Below, one piece after another: positions 1 through 8,501 of a stretch of 64,000 nucleotides of DNA. The position numbers and the translations under genes were made by a program. Each line of letters begins with the position of its first letter. The first letter of the stretch is position 1. The stretch is from Paenibacillus piri (GTDB lineage: Bacteria; Bacillota; Bacilli; Paenibacillales; NBRC-103111). The notes beneath the pieces are model-generated. The model was not told the DNA's origin, searched no databases, and saw only the letters and a list, made by a program, of their open reading frames with translations. The stretch lies in assembly GCF_004354045.1 (NCBI RefSeq), contig NZ_SMRT01000004.1, forward strand, positions 1 through 64,000. The letters run 5' to 3'.

Positions 1-1
1 T

Positions 2-175
2 ACCATTTTTACCATTTTAACCATCGTACATGTCTTGTTAACGCGAAAACAAGAGTACGAAGAGCTTGGCTTTGATTACTTTGACAAGCGAAAGCGCGAC
101 ACCTTGATAACCAATTCGGTCAAGAGATTAGAATCCCTTGGTCTTACGGTTACCATTCAAGAACAAGGCGTGTAA
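2..175 (+). CDS. Transposase C-terminal end (partial)
   Basis: The frame is open from the window edge and stops with TAA at 173-175, so only the last 57 residues are seen. They include the segment EYEELGFDYFDKRKRDTL and end in a basic helix followed by a short strand (RLESLGLTVTIQ). Tails of this kind (a YxELGxDYFDxR-like segment, then RLExLGxxVT) are typical of bacterial transposases, and I lean to the IS110/IS1111-like group, but the catalytic part is outside the window and the family is a guess. Whether the element is intact to the left cannot be judged. A dispersed hairpin repeat begins about 120 bases downstream. Confidence 0.4.
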   Translation, partial: TIFTILTIVHVLLTRKQEYEELGFDYFDKRKRDTLITNSVKRLESLGLTVTIQEQGV

Positions 176-295
176 GTCATTTTTTAAAATTTTAAAAAAG
201 CAATTACTGGGGTCTAGTTTCCTATTGCCAAAAACGGCTCTAATGGTACGCCGGTTCGGCGTTCTAACGATACAACGACGTATTAATTTTCAGGG

Positions 296-410
296 CAGAA
301 TTTATATGCTTTCAGCGGAGCTGAACCATTCTGATATTGCAAGAAAAGCTACATCTAAAACACGAATGTATCTTCTTCGGAAGGGCTTCGGTCAGAAGCT
401 TTACTTATAA
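296..410 (+). repeat. Dispersed hairpin repeat, copy A
   Basis: A nested palindrome: outer arms CAGAAT (296-301) and ATTCTG (328-333), inner arms TTCAGC (311-316) and GCTGAA (320-325), followed by about 75 bases ending in GCTTTACTTATAA. It aligns almost base for base with the reverse complement of 43064-43166 and more loosely with the tandem units at 18686-19015. Its last bases supply the codons and TAA stop of the solute-binding protein gene that ends at 401 on the other strand. Confidence 0.8.
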
Positions 411-1678
411 GACTTCATATAATCGGTGACTTCGGCTTGCAGCAAGTCCATTACCTTTTGCGGATCCGCCTTTGGATCGTTGTGCACCGTCTCAATCGCT
501 TTGACGATACCGGACCATATGAGCGCATCGGCCGGATGAATGCCTTCTCCCCGCAAATATTGGGTTTGATCGATGGCAACCTTAAAGTTCGGATCCTTCG
601 TTAAGTGCTCCTTGAAATCGGGCAATTCGTAGGCTGCCTTGTGAACCGGTATATACCCCGTACGCATAGAGTTTTTGGCAGTAATATCCGGGCTCGTCAG
701 AAAGGATACCAGCTTCCAGGCCGCTTCCTCATGAGCTTTATCGGATTTGAATATGCCCAGACCGTTGCCTCCAATGGGTACCCATCGTTCGCTTACCTTC
801 GGCAAATACGCGACGCCAATTTCGAATTTGTCCCCGACCTGTTTTTTCAACGCGGCAAGCGATGCTCCGGAACGGAACAGCATGGCCAGCTTGCCCGCTA
901 CGAAATCCTCGCCCGATGTTTTAATTTGATTTTGCGGCATAATTTTGGTTACGTGAACGGCATCTTGAACCGATTTCAGTGTCGCAACCACTTCTTTGCT
1001 ATTGACATTAGGCGTACCGTCCGGCTTGATCAATTGCCCGCCGCGATTCCATACCATAGCTTGGAAATACCACGGACTGTCGCTGTTCAAGTTTAGTCCC
1101 CAATTGCCATTACCGCTCAGCTTTTTACCTGTTTCGATCAGCTCGTCCCAAGTATCCGGCACCTTCAATCCCTGCTTGTCCAGCATCGTTTTATTATAAT
1201 ACATGACCGGGGTGCTGCTTTGAAAAGGAATGACCCATTTCTGGCTTTTATACGTGTACCGCTGCCAAAATCCCGGCAAGATTTGACCGATCTCTTCCTT
1301 GGACATAAAGCTCTCGATCGGCAAAAGTCTTCCGCTGTCCGCGATTTGCGGTATCGCATGCCTTTGGCCCAATTGTACGACATGAGGGAGGCTGTTGGAT
1401 ACGATTCCGGCTTGAACTTTTTTGGCCATTTCATCGTAATCGCCCATGAACTCGACTTCTACCTTAATATTCGGATTCGCCGCTTGGAACGCATCCATAT
1501 AGCCTTTCAGCAAATCTTGTTCCGTCGACCACAGCTTGAGCGTAATAGGCCCGTTTGCAGGAGGTGATCCTTGTGCAGATCCTTGCGCAGCTTCCTGTGA
1601 GCCGGTGCCTCCCTGCCCTCCGCAGCCGGATAAAATAGCCAATAAAGCCGCCACCGTCAATACTAAGTTCTTTTTCAT
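401..1678 (-). CDS. Extracellular solute-binding lipoprotein, ABC sugar importer
   Basis: A family 1 (MalE/UgpB-type) substrate-binding protein of 425 residues. The N-terminus is a lipoprotein signal: basic MKKN, a hydrophobic stretch and the lipobox LSGC with Cys19, so it should be lipid-anchored outside the membrane. The sequence then follows the family pattern: LKLWSTEQ near the start, a YDEMAKKVQAGI segment, VMYYNKTML in the middle and a late YIPVHKAAYE segment. The start ATG is preceded by AAAGGAAGAGAAG. It is the last gene of the operon UgpA-type permease, UgpE-type permease, binding protein. The closing residues SYK and the stop lie in dispersed repeat A, so the original C-terminus may have been altered by the insertion. 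The substrate is probably an oligosaccharide, monosaccharide or polyol; nothing visible decides which. Confidence 0.9.
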   Translation of the reverse strand: MKKNLVLTVAALLAILSGCGGQGGTGSQEAAQGSAQGSPPANGPITLKLWSTEQDLLKGYMDAFQAANPNIKVEVEFMGDYDEMAKKVQAGIVSNSLPHVVQLGQRHAIPQIADSGRLLPIESFMSKEEIGQILPGFWQRYTYKSQKWVIPFQSSTPVMYYNKTMLDKQGLKVPDTWDELIETGKKLSGNGNWGLNLNSDSPWYFQAMVWNRGGQLIKPDGTPNVNSKEVVATLKSVQDAVHVTKIMPQNQIKTSGEDFVAGKLAMLFRSGASLAALKKQVGDKFEIGVAYLPKVSERWVPIGGNGLGIFKSDKAHEEAAWKLVSFLTSPDITAKNSMRTGYIPVHKAAYELPDFKEHLTKDPNFKVAIDQTQYLRGEGIHPADALIWSGIVKAIETVHNDPKADPQKVMDLLQAEVTDYMKSYK

Positions 1679-1768
1679 ACTTCTCTTCCTTTCATTAATG
1701 ATGTTATTATTTAATATAATTAATTATATAAAAATCATAAAATTAACCCGATCCTCCGCCTTGACTAG

Positions 1769-2671
1769 TTACTTCAATCCGCTCGTGACCATACCTCGAA
1801 CAAAATATTTTTGCAGGAACAAGAACAGCGCCAAAATCGGCAAAATAACAAAAGTAGATGCAGCGAGCAGTTGGGGCCACTGCGTCCCTAACTCCTTGTC
1901 GATCATATATCTGAGGCCAATTTGCACCGTGCGCATCTGCGTCGTATTCGTCACGAGCAGCGGCCACAAGTAGTTATTCCACGAATGAATAAAAGCAAAC
2001 AGACTGAGCGTCGCCAAAATGGTTTGAGACAAGGGCAGCACAATTCGGAACAATACCGTAAAATGCGAGCAGCCATCGATTTTGGCCGCATCGAGCAAAT
2101 CCTTCGGGATCGTTAAAAAGAACTGCCTTAGCAAAAAGATGCCGAACACACTCGTCAAACCCGGTAAAATAAGCGCCAGATGCGTATTGATCAGCCCCAG
2201 AGACTTGACCACAAGATAAGAAGGAATCATAGTCGACTCGAAAGGAATCATCGTTGTAGCAATGAATACGAGAAACCAGCCATGCTTTCCTTTGAAATCG
2301 ACGCACGCAAATGCGTAAGCCGCCATGCTGCATGTAATTAATTGACCCGCTACCGTAGAGACGGAGACCACTAAACTGTTTATAAAAAACCGGTCGAACG
2401 GTGCTCTGTGCCATGCTTGTACGTAATTGCTCCAGTGCCATGCGCTCGGCAAGCTCAAGAGTCCCCCGCCGAATATTTCATCCGGCTGCTTCAATGAACT
2501 GATAAACATCCAGATGAATGGAAATGCCATGACGAGCGACGCGCCAATCAGAAGCAGATGTTTAAAGATCGACGCTAAATGTCTTACGACCATGGAAGAA
2601 CTGCCTTGAATGCCTTTAATTCGATTGCGGGAAGCGGATAATCGGCTTATTAGCCCGGTCGAACCATTCAC
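1769..2671 (-). CDS. Sugar ABC transporter permease, MalG/UgpE type
   Basis: A 300-residue inner-membrane permease with six predicted membrane segments, one half of the heterodimeric channel. The cytoplasmic EAA loop that docks the ATPase is visible as DAAKIDGCSHFTVLFRIVLP at about residues 195-215. The MalG/UgpE hallmark near the N-terminus (FPFIWMFISSLKQPDEIF) places it in the carbohydrate uptake CUT1 branch. The chosen ATG has GAGGTGGA nine bases upstream. It lies 20 bases after its partner permease and 90 bases before the binding-protein gene. No ATPase gene is in the operon; such Gram-positive systems commonly share an MsmK/UgpC-type ATPase encoded elsewhere. Confidence 0.92.
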   Translation of the reverse strand: MNGSTGLISRLSASRNRIKGIQGSSSMVVRHLASIFKHLLLIGASLVMAFPFIWMFISSLKQPDEIFGGGLLSLPSAWHWSNYVQAWHRAPFDRFFINSLVVSVSTVAGQLITCSMAAYAFACVDFKGKHGWFLVFIATTMIPFESTMIPSYLVVKSLGLINTHLALILPGLTSVFGIFLLRQFFLTIPKDLLDAAKIDGCSHFTVLFRIVLPLSQTILATLSLFAFIHSWNNYLWPLLVTNTTQMRTVQIGLRYMIDKELGTQWPQLLAASTFVILPILALFLFLQKYFVRGMVTSGLK

Positions 2672-2691
2672 TTGTTTTCCACCTCACTCGT

Positions 2692-3576
2692 TTATTGATA
2701 ATGGACCTTGCGGCCGACTAATCTCATTTGCACCCATGTCAGTAAAAGAATAATGCCGAGCAAGACCATGGCAATGGCTGAAGCATACCCCATCTGGAAC
2801 CGCTCGAACGCATAATTCCACAGATGCATGACAATAAGCTCCGTGCTTCCGGCCGGTCCGCCTTTCGTCATGACATCGATTTGAGTAAATGTCTGCAGCT
2901 GCTCAATCGTCAAATAAATAAGAAGAAAGAAAACCGTCGGCGTCAACAATGGAAGCTTGATGCTCAATAAAATGCGAGTAAGGCCGGCACCGTCCATCTT
3001 TGCCGCTTCTTCGATATCGGTCGGAATCCCTTGCAGGCCTGCCAAATAAATAACGACACAAAACCCGATATGCTTCCAAATGGCCATAATGGCCAAAGAA
3101 ATCAAAGCCGTCCTGGAATCATTCAACCATCGCAGCGGCTCCAGTCCAACCCATTTCAACACTGCATTAGCCATACCGTAATCGGGGTGATAAATAAACA
3201 TCCATACGACAGAAATGGCTACTGTAGAAGTGACAATTGGCGCAAAAAACAATGAGCGGTATATCGAAAGCGCCAGACGGAGTCCCTTATCGAGCAGCAG
3301 AGCGAATCCAAGCGACAAGATCATGGAGGCCGGAACCGTCATGACCGCATAAAGCAGCGTTCGAAGCAGCGAGTTATAAAAGCTTTTGTTTTGAAATAAG
3401 TTCATGTAATTATCCAATCCTATAAAAAGGGGCGACGGCCTCATCATGTCCCATGAAAACAGGCTTAAGCCTGCACTGTAAAAAATCGGAACGATTACAA
3501 ACACAAGCAAAATGAGCAGCGAAGGAAGCAACAGGACGTATCCCGCCGTGTTCTCCCTCAGCTTCGCAGCAGACAT
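2692..3576 (-). CDS. Sugar ABC transporter permease, MalF/UgpA type
   Basis: A 294-residue membrane permease, first gene of the importer operon. Six membrane segments are evident. The EAA loop reads EEAAKMDGAGLTRILLSIKL at about residues 185-205, and the C-terminal pattern (TKGGPAGSTELIVMHLWNYAF, then a final helix ending in KVHYQ) is typical of CUT1 UgpA-like subunits. The start has a clear GAGGTGA site. The gene is divergent from a LysR-type regulator across a 426-base intergenic region that holds a likely promoter. A paralogous permease with the same KVHYQ ending is at 19842-20747, so the window carries two related importers with identical gene order. Confidence 0.92.
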   Translation of the reverse strand: MSAAKLRENTAGYVLLLPSLLILLVFVIVPIFYSAGLSLFSWDMMRPSPLFIGLDNYMNLFQNKSFYNSLLRTLLYAVMTVPASMILSLGFALLLDKGLRLALSIYRSLFFAPIVTSTVAISVVWMFIYHPDYGMANAVLKWVGLEPLRWLNDSRTALISLAIMAIWKHIGFCVVIYLAGLQGIPTDIEEAAKMDGAGLTRILLSIKLPLLTPTVFFLLIYLTIEQLQTFTQIDVMTKGGPAGSTELIVMHLWNYAFERFQMGYASAIAMVLLGIILLLTWVQMRLVGRKVHYQ

Positions 3577-3794
3577 ATCATCACCTCAAATTTGTATAAT
3601 GCTTTCTTCCATAAAGAACAAACGGCCAAAAATGCTGCGATCCGATCCATGGAGGACATAATTACAAGCAATTAATGCACTCCCGCATGTTAGCTAAGCT
3701 CCGTCGCCCTCGAGTGCGACCAAAGTTCCCATCTAACAGCCCACAACCTCTCCTATTTCCTCCGTCTCTCCTTTCACGTGAAGTATACATTTTT

Positions 3795-3822
3795 ATTATA
3801 AGTCATTATTTCCAGACGTCGA
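3795..3822 (-). promoter_or_regulatory. Probable promoter of the ABC importer operon
   Basis: On the minus strand a perfect -10 TATAAT (3795-3800) follows a partial -35 TCGACG (3817-3822) at a 16-base spacing. It would give a leader of about 210 bases before the permease at 3576. The -35 matches only four of six consensus bases, so an activator such as the divergent LysR protein may be needed; that is inference. Confidence 0.5.
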
Positions 3823-3969
3823 GTTAACATTTTGTAAATGGGGAAATGTAAATATTATATGTTTAAATGTCGATTCCAGACATAAAATCATCATTTTTTA
3901 ACAGTTAATTGTAAATATTTTGTTTTATTAATGCATATTGATCTCTTCAGGATAATTTTATACAATATA

Positions 3970-3990
3970 CCTATAACATTTAATTATAGG
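3970..3990. promoter_or_regulatory. LysR-type T-N11-A palindrome
   Basis: A perfect inverted repeat, CCTATAA, seven bases, TTATAGG, immediately upstream of the ribosome site (GGTGAGA) of the LysR gene. It matches the T-N11-A form of LysR-family boxes. Its position overlapping the start of the regulator gene suggests autoregulation. Confidence 0.6.
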
Positions 3991-4002
3991 AATGGTGAGA
4001 GC

Positions 4003-4923
4003 ATGCAATTACGCGATATTCAGTACGCGCTAACCGTAGCCAAAGAATTAAGCTTCTCCAAAGCCGCTCAAAAGCTTTCGATCAGCCAGCCTGCATTGAG
4101 CCAGTGCATTAAAAAATTGGAACAAGAGCTGCACGCCCCCTTGTTTTTCCGGGAAAACAATACCGTCAAGCTGACAAGCGCCGGAGAGCTGTTTATGAAA
4201 GAGGGCAGCGAGATTATGAATAAAAGCATGCGCTTAACGCAGGAAATTTCCGCACTCGCCAATACGCGAGAGGAAAACTTGCGGATCGGGATTTCGCCGT
4301 TCTACAGCTACCACTATCTCCCCTGGATCATACCCGCATTCAATAAGCAGTACCCAACGGTCAAGCTGGACATTATGGAGAAGCATTCCGCCATCCTCGA
4401 GCAGCTCATCATCAACGACGAAGTGGATTTTTGTATGATTCCGCTCCCCATTTCCCATAAGGAGATTGAGTATCAGCCTATTTACCAAGAGCAAATTCTT
4501 TTTGCCATACCTAAAAGCCATGGGCTTAACGCATATTTGACCCCTGCCATGTCCGAGGGACTGCCATTTATCGATTTAAGGCTGGCACAGTATGAACCGT
4601 TTCTCTTTCTCAAAAGCGAACAAAAATTTACCCCCATGGGAATGCGCCTTTGCAGCGAAGCCGGATTTACACCGCATATCGTATTCGAGACGATGAACTG
4701 GGATACGATAAATGCCTTGGTCGCCACCGGCATGGGGGTTGGGTTTGTACCCGAGATTCTGGTTGGCTCCTCGACCCCGGGCGAACAGCCGACCTATTGC
4801 CGTATTATGGCCGAGAATACGACTCGCAGCTACGTTGCAGCTTATAAAAAAGGAAGGAAGCTTTCGAACGCCGCCAATCATTTTATACGCATTGCGAAAA
4901 ATTCGCTGCACTTCAAAAAATAA
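4003..4923 (+). CDS. LysR-family transcriptional regulator
   Basis: A 306-residue LysR-type regulator. The winged helix-turn-helix is at residues 1-60 (MQLRDIQYALTVAKELSFSK, then SISQPALSQCIKKLE and the LFFRENNTVKLT wing). The remainder is the two-lobed effector-binding fold beginning LRIGISPFYSYHYLP. I chose the ATG at 4003 because family members begin with M-x-L-x-x-I-x-Y/F and because GGTGAGA precedes it; an upstream in-frame ATG at 3931 would add 24 residues outside the family pattern and overlap the candidate operator. It is divergent from the ABC importer operon and may control it, although CUT1 importers are more often governed by AraC or LacI proteins. The ligand is unknown. Confidence 0.9.
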   Translation: MQLRDIQYALTVAKELSFSKAAQKLSISQPALSQCIKKLEQELHAPLFFRENNTVKLTSAGELFMKEGSEIMNKSMRLTQEISALANTREENLRIGISPFYSYHYLPWIIPAFNKQYPTVKLDIMEKHSAILEQLIINDEVDFCMIPLPISHKEIEYQPIYQEQILFAIPKSHGLNAYLTPAMSEGLPFIDLRLAQYEPFLFLKSEQKFTPMGMRLCSEAGFTPHIVFETMNWDTINALVATGMGVGFVPEILVGSSTPGEQPTYCRIMAENTTRSYVAAYKKGRKLSNAANHFIRIAKNSLHFKK

Positions 4924-4964
4924 AAGCCCGATTTCTCAAGCTTTCCATTCGAAAAAAACGAAAA

Positions 4965-4992
4965 ACTGCCCGAAAAAAAATCGTCGGGCAGT
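4965..4992. terminator. Bidirectional rho-independent terminator
   Basis: Nine-base perfect stem ACTGCCCGA / TCGGGCAGT with an A-rich loop. A T-rich tract follows on the plus strand (CCTTTTATT) and T-tracts follow on the minus strand. It lies between the convergent LysR and YebC genes and can serve both. Confidence 0.85.
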
Positions 4993-5077
4993 CCTTTTAT
5001 TAGCTGTCTTTCCGGTTGTTAGCAAAACTACAAACCCGCGCGACGCACGGGTCAAAAAAGTTGTGTCCTTTTTTGCA

Positions 5078-5788
5078 TTATTCCACATTATGATATACCT
5101 GCTGCACATCCTCCAAATCTTCCAAAGCATCGATCAACTTATCGAATTGGGCTTGTCCTTCTTCAGGCAATGCGACATTGTTTTGAGCCAACATCGTCAG
5201 TTCAGCAATGGCAAACTCCGTAATTCCTGCCTGTTTGAACGATTCCTGAACGGCATGGAACTGCTCCGGATCGGCGTATACCATGACGACGCCGTCTTCT
5301 TCGACAATGTCGCGAACGTCCACATCCGCTTCCAGCATAATTTCCATGATATCATCGACGCTCTTGCCCTCAATACCGATGACAGCTGTTGCATCGAACA
5401 TGTAAGCGACGGATCCGTTCACACCCATATTGCCGCCATTTTTACTGAAGGCTGCGCGTACGCTTGAAGCTGTACGGTTCACGTTATTCGTCAGGGTGTC
5501 CACAATGACCATCGCACCGTTAGGTCCGAAGCCCTCATAACGAAGCTCCTCATAAATTTCATCCGAGCTGCCTTTTGCTTTATCGAGAGCGCGGTCAATA
5601 ATCGCTTTCGGTACATTATAAGTTTTGGCCCGTTCGAGTACAACTTTCAAAGCGCGATTCGCTTCAGGGTCCGGCTCACCCTTCCTTGCCGCTACATAAA
5701 TTTCAAGTCCGAACTTAGCATAAATTCGACTTGTATTTGCATCTTTAGAGGCTTTCTTCTCTTTAATGTTATTCCACTTACGTCCCAC
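5078..5788 (-). CDS. yeeI: YebC/PmpR family protein, YeeI type
   Basis: A 236-residue member of the YebC family, close in sequence to Bacillus subtilis YeeI. Family blocks are present in order: [20 protein letters not shown] at the N-terminus, [39 protein letters not shown], and the C-terminal [20 protein letters not shown]. Older annotation calls these transcriptional regulators; more recent work ties YebC proteins to relief of ribosome stalling at proline-rich stretches. I chose the GTG at 5788, which gives the family start MGRKWNN and has AGTGGGA upstream. A GTG at 5800 would add four residues. It is a single-gene unit convergent with the LysR gene. Confidence 0.93.
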   Translation of the reverse strand: MGRKWNNIKEKKASKDANTSRIYAKFGLEIYVAARKGEPDPEANRALKVVLERAKTYNVPKAIIDRALDKAKGSSDEIYEELRYEGFGPNGAMVIVDTLTNNVNRTASSVRAAFSKNGGNMGVNGSVAYMFDATAVIGIEGKSVDDIMEIMLEADVDVRDIVEEDGVVMVYADPEQFHAVQESFKQAGITEFAIAELTMLAQNNVALPEEGQAQFDKLIDALEDLEDVQQVYHNVE

Positions 5789-5872
5789 GATTAATCCCAC
5801 TTTCTATTTTTATTTCACTCTACAATATAATAACCGATTTTTTTAAATGGGAAAACTATATACAAATGACAA

Positions 5873-5905
5873 AATCTCCGCCAAGTCAATCGGCTAGCGG
5901 AGATT
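5873..5905 (-). terminator. Probable terminator after the 5931-8156 gene pair
   Basis: Stem AATCTCCGC (5873-5881) / GCGGAGATT (5897-5905), followed on the minus strand by TTTTGTC. It lies 25 bases after the stop of the 169-residue gene. Confidence 0.6.
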
Positions 5906-5930
5906 CATCAAAACTTCCTATATTCTGAGT

Positions 5931-6440
5931 CTAAAGTTTAAAGTTCGAATCCTCGGCCAAATTCAGCAACGTGTCGATGAACAGGTACAATTGATGAACA
6001 ATGAGGGCGTTTTGGCGATCAAAATGCTCCATAGCAATCTGGCTGCCAAGCCATTCGCGATTTTGGATCGTATTATGTTTAAAATAGAGCACGCCGGTAT
6101 CCTTAAACAAGCCAAACCCGCCGAGCGGAAGTTGGATGTTGATTTTAACTATTTCCGTCATCAGCTTGTTATGAGCTTCGGAAGGAACGTTGTTCTTGAT
6201 CACTGCAAAAGATTGTAAAATATAAATCCCTTCCTGGGAGAACGATTCGAGACCCGGCAAAAAACAAAGCTCCAGATCAATTAGGGAGCTTCGCTCGCCA
6301 ATCTCATCAAACCGTAAAATTAAAGAAGGATAAGGCGAATCTTGGGTCGGCTCGGCCCAATGGTTTACGATTTTGCGTTCATTATAGTACTGCTGAAACT
6401 GACGGAGAAAAGAGATTGGATAATCGTAAAAGGACGCCAT
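5931..6440 (-). CDS. YbjN/secretion-chaperone-like protein (hypothetical)
   Basis: A 169-residue soluble acidic protein without signal peptide or membrane segment. The middle and end (residues about 95-160) run LPLGGFGLFKDTGVLYFKHN, then a helix ending LYLFIDTLLNLAED. That pattern, a glycine-containing strand, a strand with Y/F-K/R-H-T/N and a long helix, resembles the YbjN and type III secretion-chaperone fold; this is pattern recognition, not a search. AGGGGG lies before the ATG. It follows the large glycine-zipper protein by 27 bases in the same direction. The pairing suggests a dedicated chaperone or immunity partner for that protein. Function unproven. Confidence 0.6.
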   Translation of the reverse strand: MASFYDYPISFLRQFQQYYNERKIVNHWAEPTQDSPYPSLILRFDEIGERSSLIDLELCFLPGLESFSQEGIYILQSFAVIKNNVPSEAHNKLMTEIVKINIQLPLGGFGLFKDTGVLYFKHNTIQNREWLGSQIAMEHFDRQNALIVHQLYLFIDTLLNLAEDSNFKL

Positions 6441-6467
6441 GAAAAATACCCCCTACCGAATCTTGTG

Positions 6468-8156
6468 TTACGTGTGCAGTTTTTTGGCGATCAGATCTTT
6501 TCCCGGCTTTTTCTTGGCCTTATCGACCTTAAGTCCAAGACCTTCAATTACGGATTGGCACTCTTCATCCTGGCCGAGAACCCCTCCTTCATACAGCATG
6601 GAAGCGAGGTCGGTTACGAGCTGCGCGTAGCACTGGTCGACATTGTTGAAGCCCTGGGCCTCAAGCAATTGTTGCCGTACCTGCTCCTTTTTAAGTCCCG
6701 CATGTTCCGGCTTGGCCATTTCTTTATCCAGATTCAGCGCTTTATCGACAAAAGCTTCCTTACGTTTCGATTTCTTGTAAAATTTGACGAGCGCCCCGAT
6801 CCCGCCGATAATCGCTGCTGCCGCCAGCAGGATAGGTCCGGCCGGCGACGCCGCTGCAGCCAACAGCACGGCGCCTCCTGCAATCATAAGAGCTCCTTTG
6901 GCGGCCGTAGTGGCGCTCTTGCTCTTATTCATCGCCTGGGTGGAGCCGCCGAGATGTGCAGCCAGACTCAGATCCCGCTGATGCTGATCCGTCTCGGATT
7001 TGGAATTGAATTTATTTTCAAGGTTATTCAGGTTCCTCTGGTTTTTGCCGCTTTCTATGTAACCTGCAACTCCGCCCGCCAAATAAGCGGCGCCTCCGAT
7101 CACCCCGGCCGTGCCTGCCGCAATAGTGGCCGCTCCACTGGCAGCCATGCCGCCCAACGTTCTTGCGCTGTTCACCGTGCCTGCCGAAAATCGGGTTAGA
7201 TCGGCTGCGCCCCCGGAAGCTTCGGTACCGGCCAACTGCGCTTTTTCGACTGCAGACAGGCTGGAGTCGTAATTTTGCGAAGCGTTATAAATTTGCGATA
7301 TGGAAGCTACACCGCTAAGCGCGCCTGCCGCGGGTGCAACCGAATTGGCTACGCCTAAGGCTCCGCCGGCCCCCAGACCGCTGCTTATCGTGGCGCTTCC
7401 CGATACTCCGCCCGCCGCCGCGGAGGTTCCGATTGCGGTATAGGAGGCATAATCGCGCGTACCATCGGCGTTATAGTTCTTAATGTTTTTAGCTTTCGCT
7501 TCACGGCTGATTTCAGAGAACCGGTCCCAATCCAGCGTCTTAGTGAAAACACCGGTCAGCATGGTGTCTCTCACCTTCTCAATACTGGGAGAGCGCTCAT
7601 TGTTGCACATAGCTTTAATCGCGAACATTTTTTCACCGGCAGAAAGATCGTCAAAATATCCGAACAGCCCGCTCTTCTTTTCCGTTTCCGCCCGGGCCTT
7701 CAGCCATTTGTAAACTACATGATAGTTGGAAAAATTGCTCAAATCCTTGGGAGACTCCGGTCGCGCCTTTGCTTCGGCAGAAGCTGCAGGAGCTGCAGGT
7801 CCCGCAGCCGCTGGTCCAGCCAATGCCGGCCCGCCAGATCCAAGTTCAACATCACCCGAAACTACGGCCGGGGCTGCCTCGGAAGCATCCGTTGTCAAAG
7901 GAGGGGCGGCGACAGCAACAGGAGCTCGTTGAATAGCTGACTTGTCCGCACGATGCGAAGGGGATAGCATTCGCTGTACAGCCTGATTGCCGATAACCCG
8001 ATGCATATACAAAACGTTTTCATTGGACAATGCCATTGGCCTCATCCCTGAAGCGCTGCCCATTGCCGCCATCTCCTCGGATCGCTGCTGTTGGGCAGGG
8101 CCCCGGCCGGTCGTCGTATTTTTTGCCGTACTGTTTGTTTTGGAATGCTCGAGCAT
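6468..8156 (-). CDS. eCIS-cargo-like protein with GNQAVQR motif and glycine-zipper region
   Basis: A 562-residue protein I do not recognise as a named family. Residues 1-90 are low complexity, with a short motif VIGNQAVQRML close to the (I/V)GNxAVxRLL motif seen near the N-terminus of many DUF4157 and other extracellular contractile injection system (eCIS) cargo proteins. A Pro/Ala-rich linker follows, then a helical region (about 120-220). Residues about 225-340 and 400-470 are runs of Gly/Ala/Ser with hydrophobic spacing (e.g. TIAAGTAGVIGGAAYLAGGV; ILLAAAAIIGGIGALVKFYK), as in pore-forming or translocator proteins. The C-terminal 100 residues are soluble and lysine-rich. The ATG at 8156 follows AAGGGGG at a long spacing (about 12); an ATG at 8189 would add 11 residues but lacks a ribosome site. 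The likely partner gene is 27 bases downstream. No contractile-sheath genes are in the window. Confidence 0.65.
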   Translation of the reverse strand: MLEHSKTNSTAKNTTTGRGPAQQQRSEEMAAMGSASGMRPMALSNENVLYMHRVIGNQAVQRMLSPSHRADKSAIQRAPVAVAAPPLTTDASEAAPAVVSGDVELGSGGPALAGPAAAGPAAPAASAEAKARPESPKDLSNFSNYHVVYKWLKARAETEKKSGLFGYFDDLSAGEKMFAIKAMCNNERSPSIEKVRDTMLTGVFTKTLDWDRFSEISREAKAKNIKNYNADGTRDYASYTAIGTSAAAGGVSGSATISSGLGAGGALGVANSVAPAAGALSGVASISQIYNASQNYDSSLSAVEKAQLAGTEASGGAADLTRFSAGTVNSARTLGGMAASGAATIAAGTAGVIGGAAYLAGGVAGYIESGKNQRNLNNLENKFNSKSETDQHQRDLSLAAHLGGSTQAMNKSKSATTAAKGALMIAGGAVLLAAAASPAGPILLAAAAIIGGIGALVKFYKKSKRKEAFVDKALNLDKEMAKPEHAGLKKEQVRQQLLEAQGFNNVDQCYAQLVTDLASMLYEGGVLGQDEECQSVIEGLGLKVDKAKKKPGKDLIAKKLHT

Positions 8157-8352
8157 AACGATTTTTTCGCCCCCTTGGGTACACCTCATTTCATAATAGC
8201 ATTTCCAGGAGAGAAAATAAGAGAATTGATGAATATTTTATGAACGAACCAGCATAGGGCAACTAAAGATTAAGTTTCCCGAAAGCAACCGCAATGTTCC
8301 ATCCATCCCTGCCTCGCATTAATTGATTTGCAGCTTGGGAGCATATTCAAGC

Positions 8353-8382
8353 TTGACGAATTAGCCTAACGCTCTCTATCAT
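8353..8382 (+). promoter_or_regulatory. Probable promoter of the methyltransferase gene
   Basis: -35 TTGACG (8353-8358) and -10 TATCAT (8377-8382) at an 18-base spacing, 120 bases before the methyltransferase start. Upstream, 8190-8340 shows no gene that I can support. Confidence 0.5.
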
Positions 8383-8386
8383 GGAA

Positions 8387-8397
8387 CTAACGGTTAG
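8387..8397. promoter_or_regulatory. Small palindrome at the transcription start
   Basis: Perfect inverted repeat CTAAC-G-GTTAG four bases after the -10 box, where a repressor could block initiation. No regulator is assigned. Confidence 0.3.
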
Positions 8398-8501
8398 GGT
8401 TTTCCCTTATTTTCATTATTTTTCCATTTTCTTGCATGAAGATTGGAGTTCGGTCTGCGTTTGAAAAAAATGGCGCGATTTCGCAAAGGGAGGAATGGAG
8501 G

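Noticed and set aside
138..410. Plus-strand frame of 90 codons across repeat copy A, with similar peptides from copies B and C
   Set aside because: The peptide likeness follows from the DNA repeat itself; there is no ribosome site, and the frame crosses unrelated unique sequence. Treated as a non-coding repeat.
605..1096. Plus-strand 163-codon frame
   Set aside because: It lies wholly inside the binding-protein gene on the other strand, which has clear family motifs.
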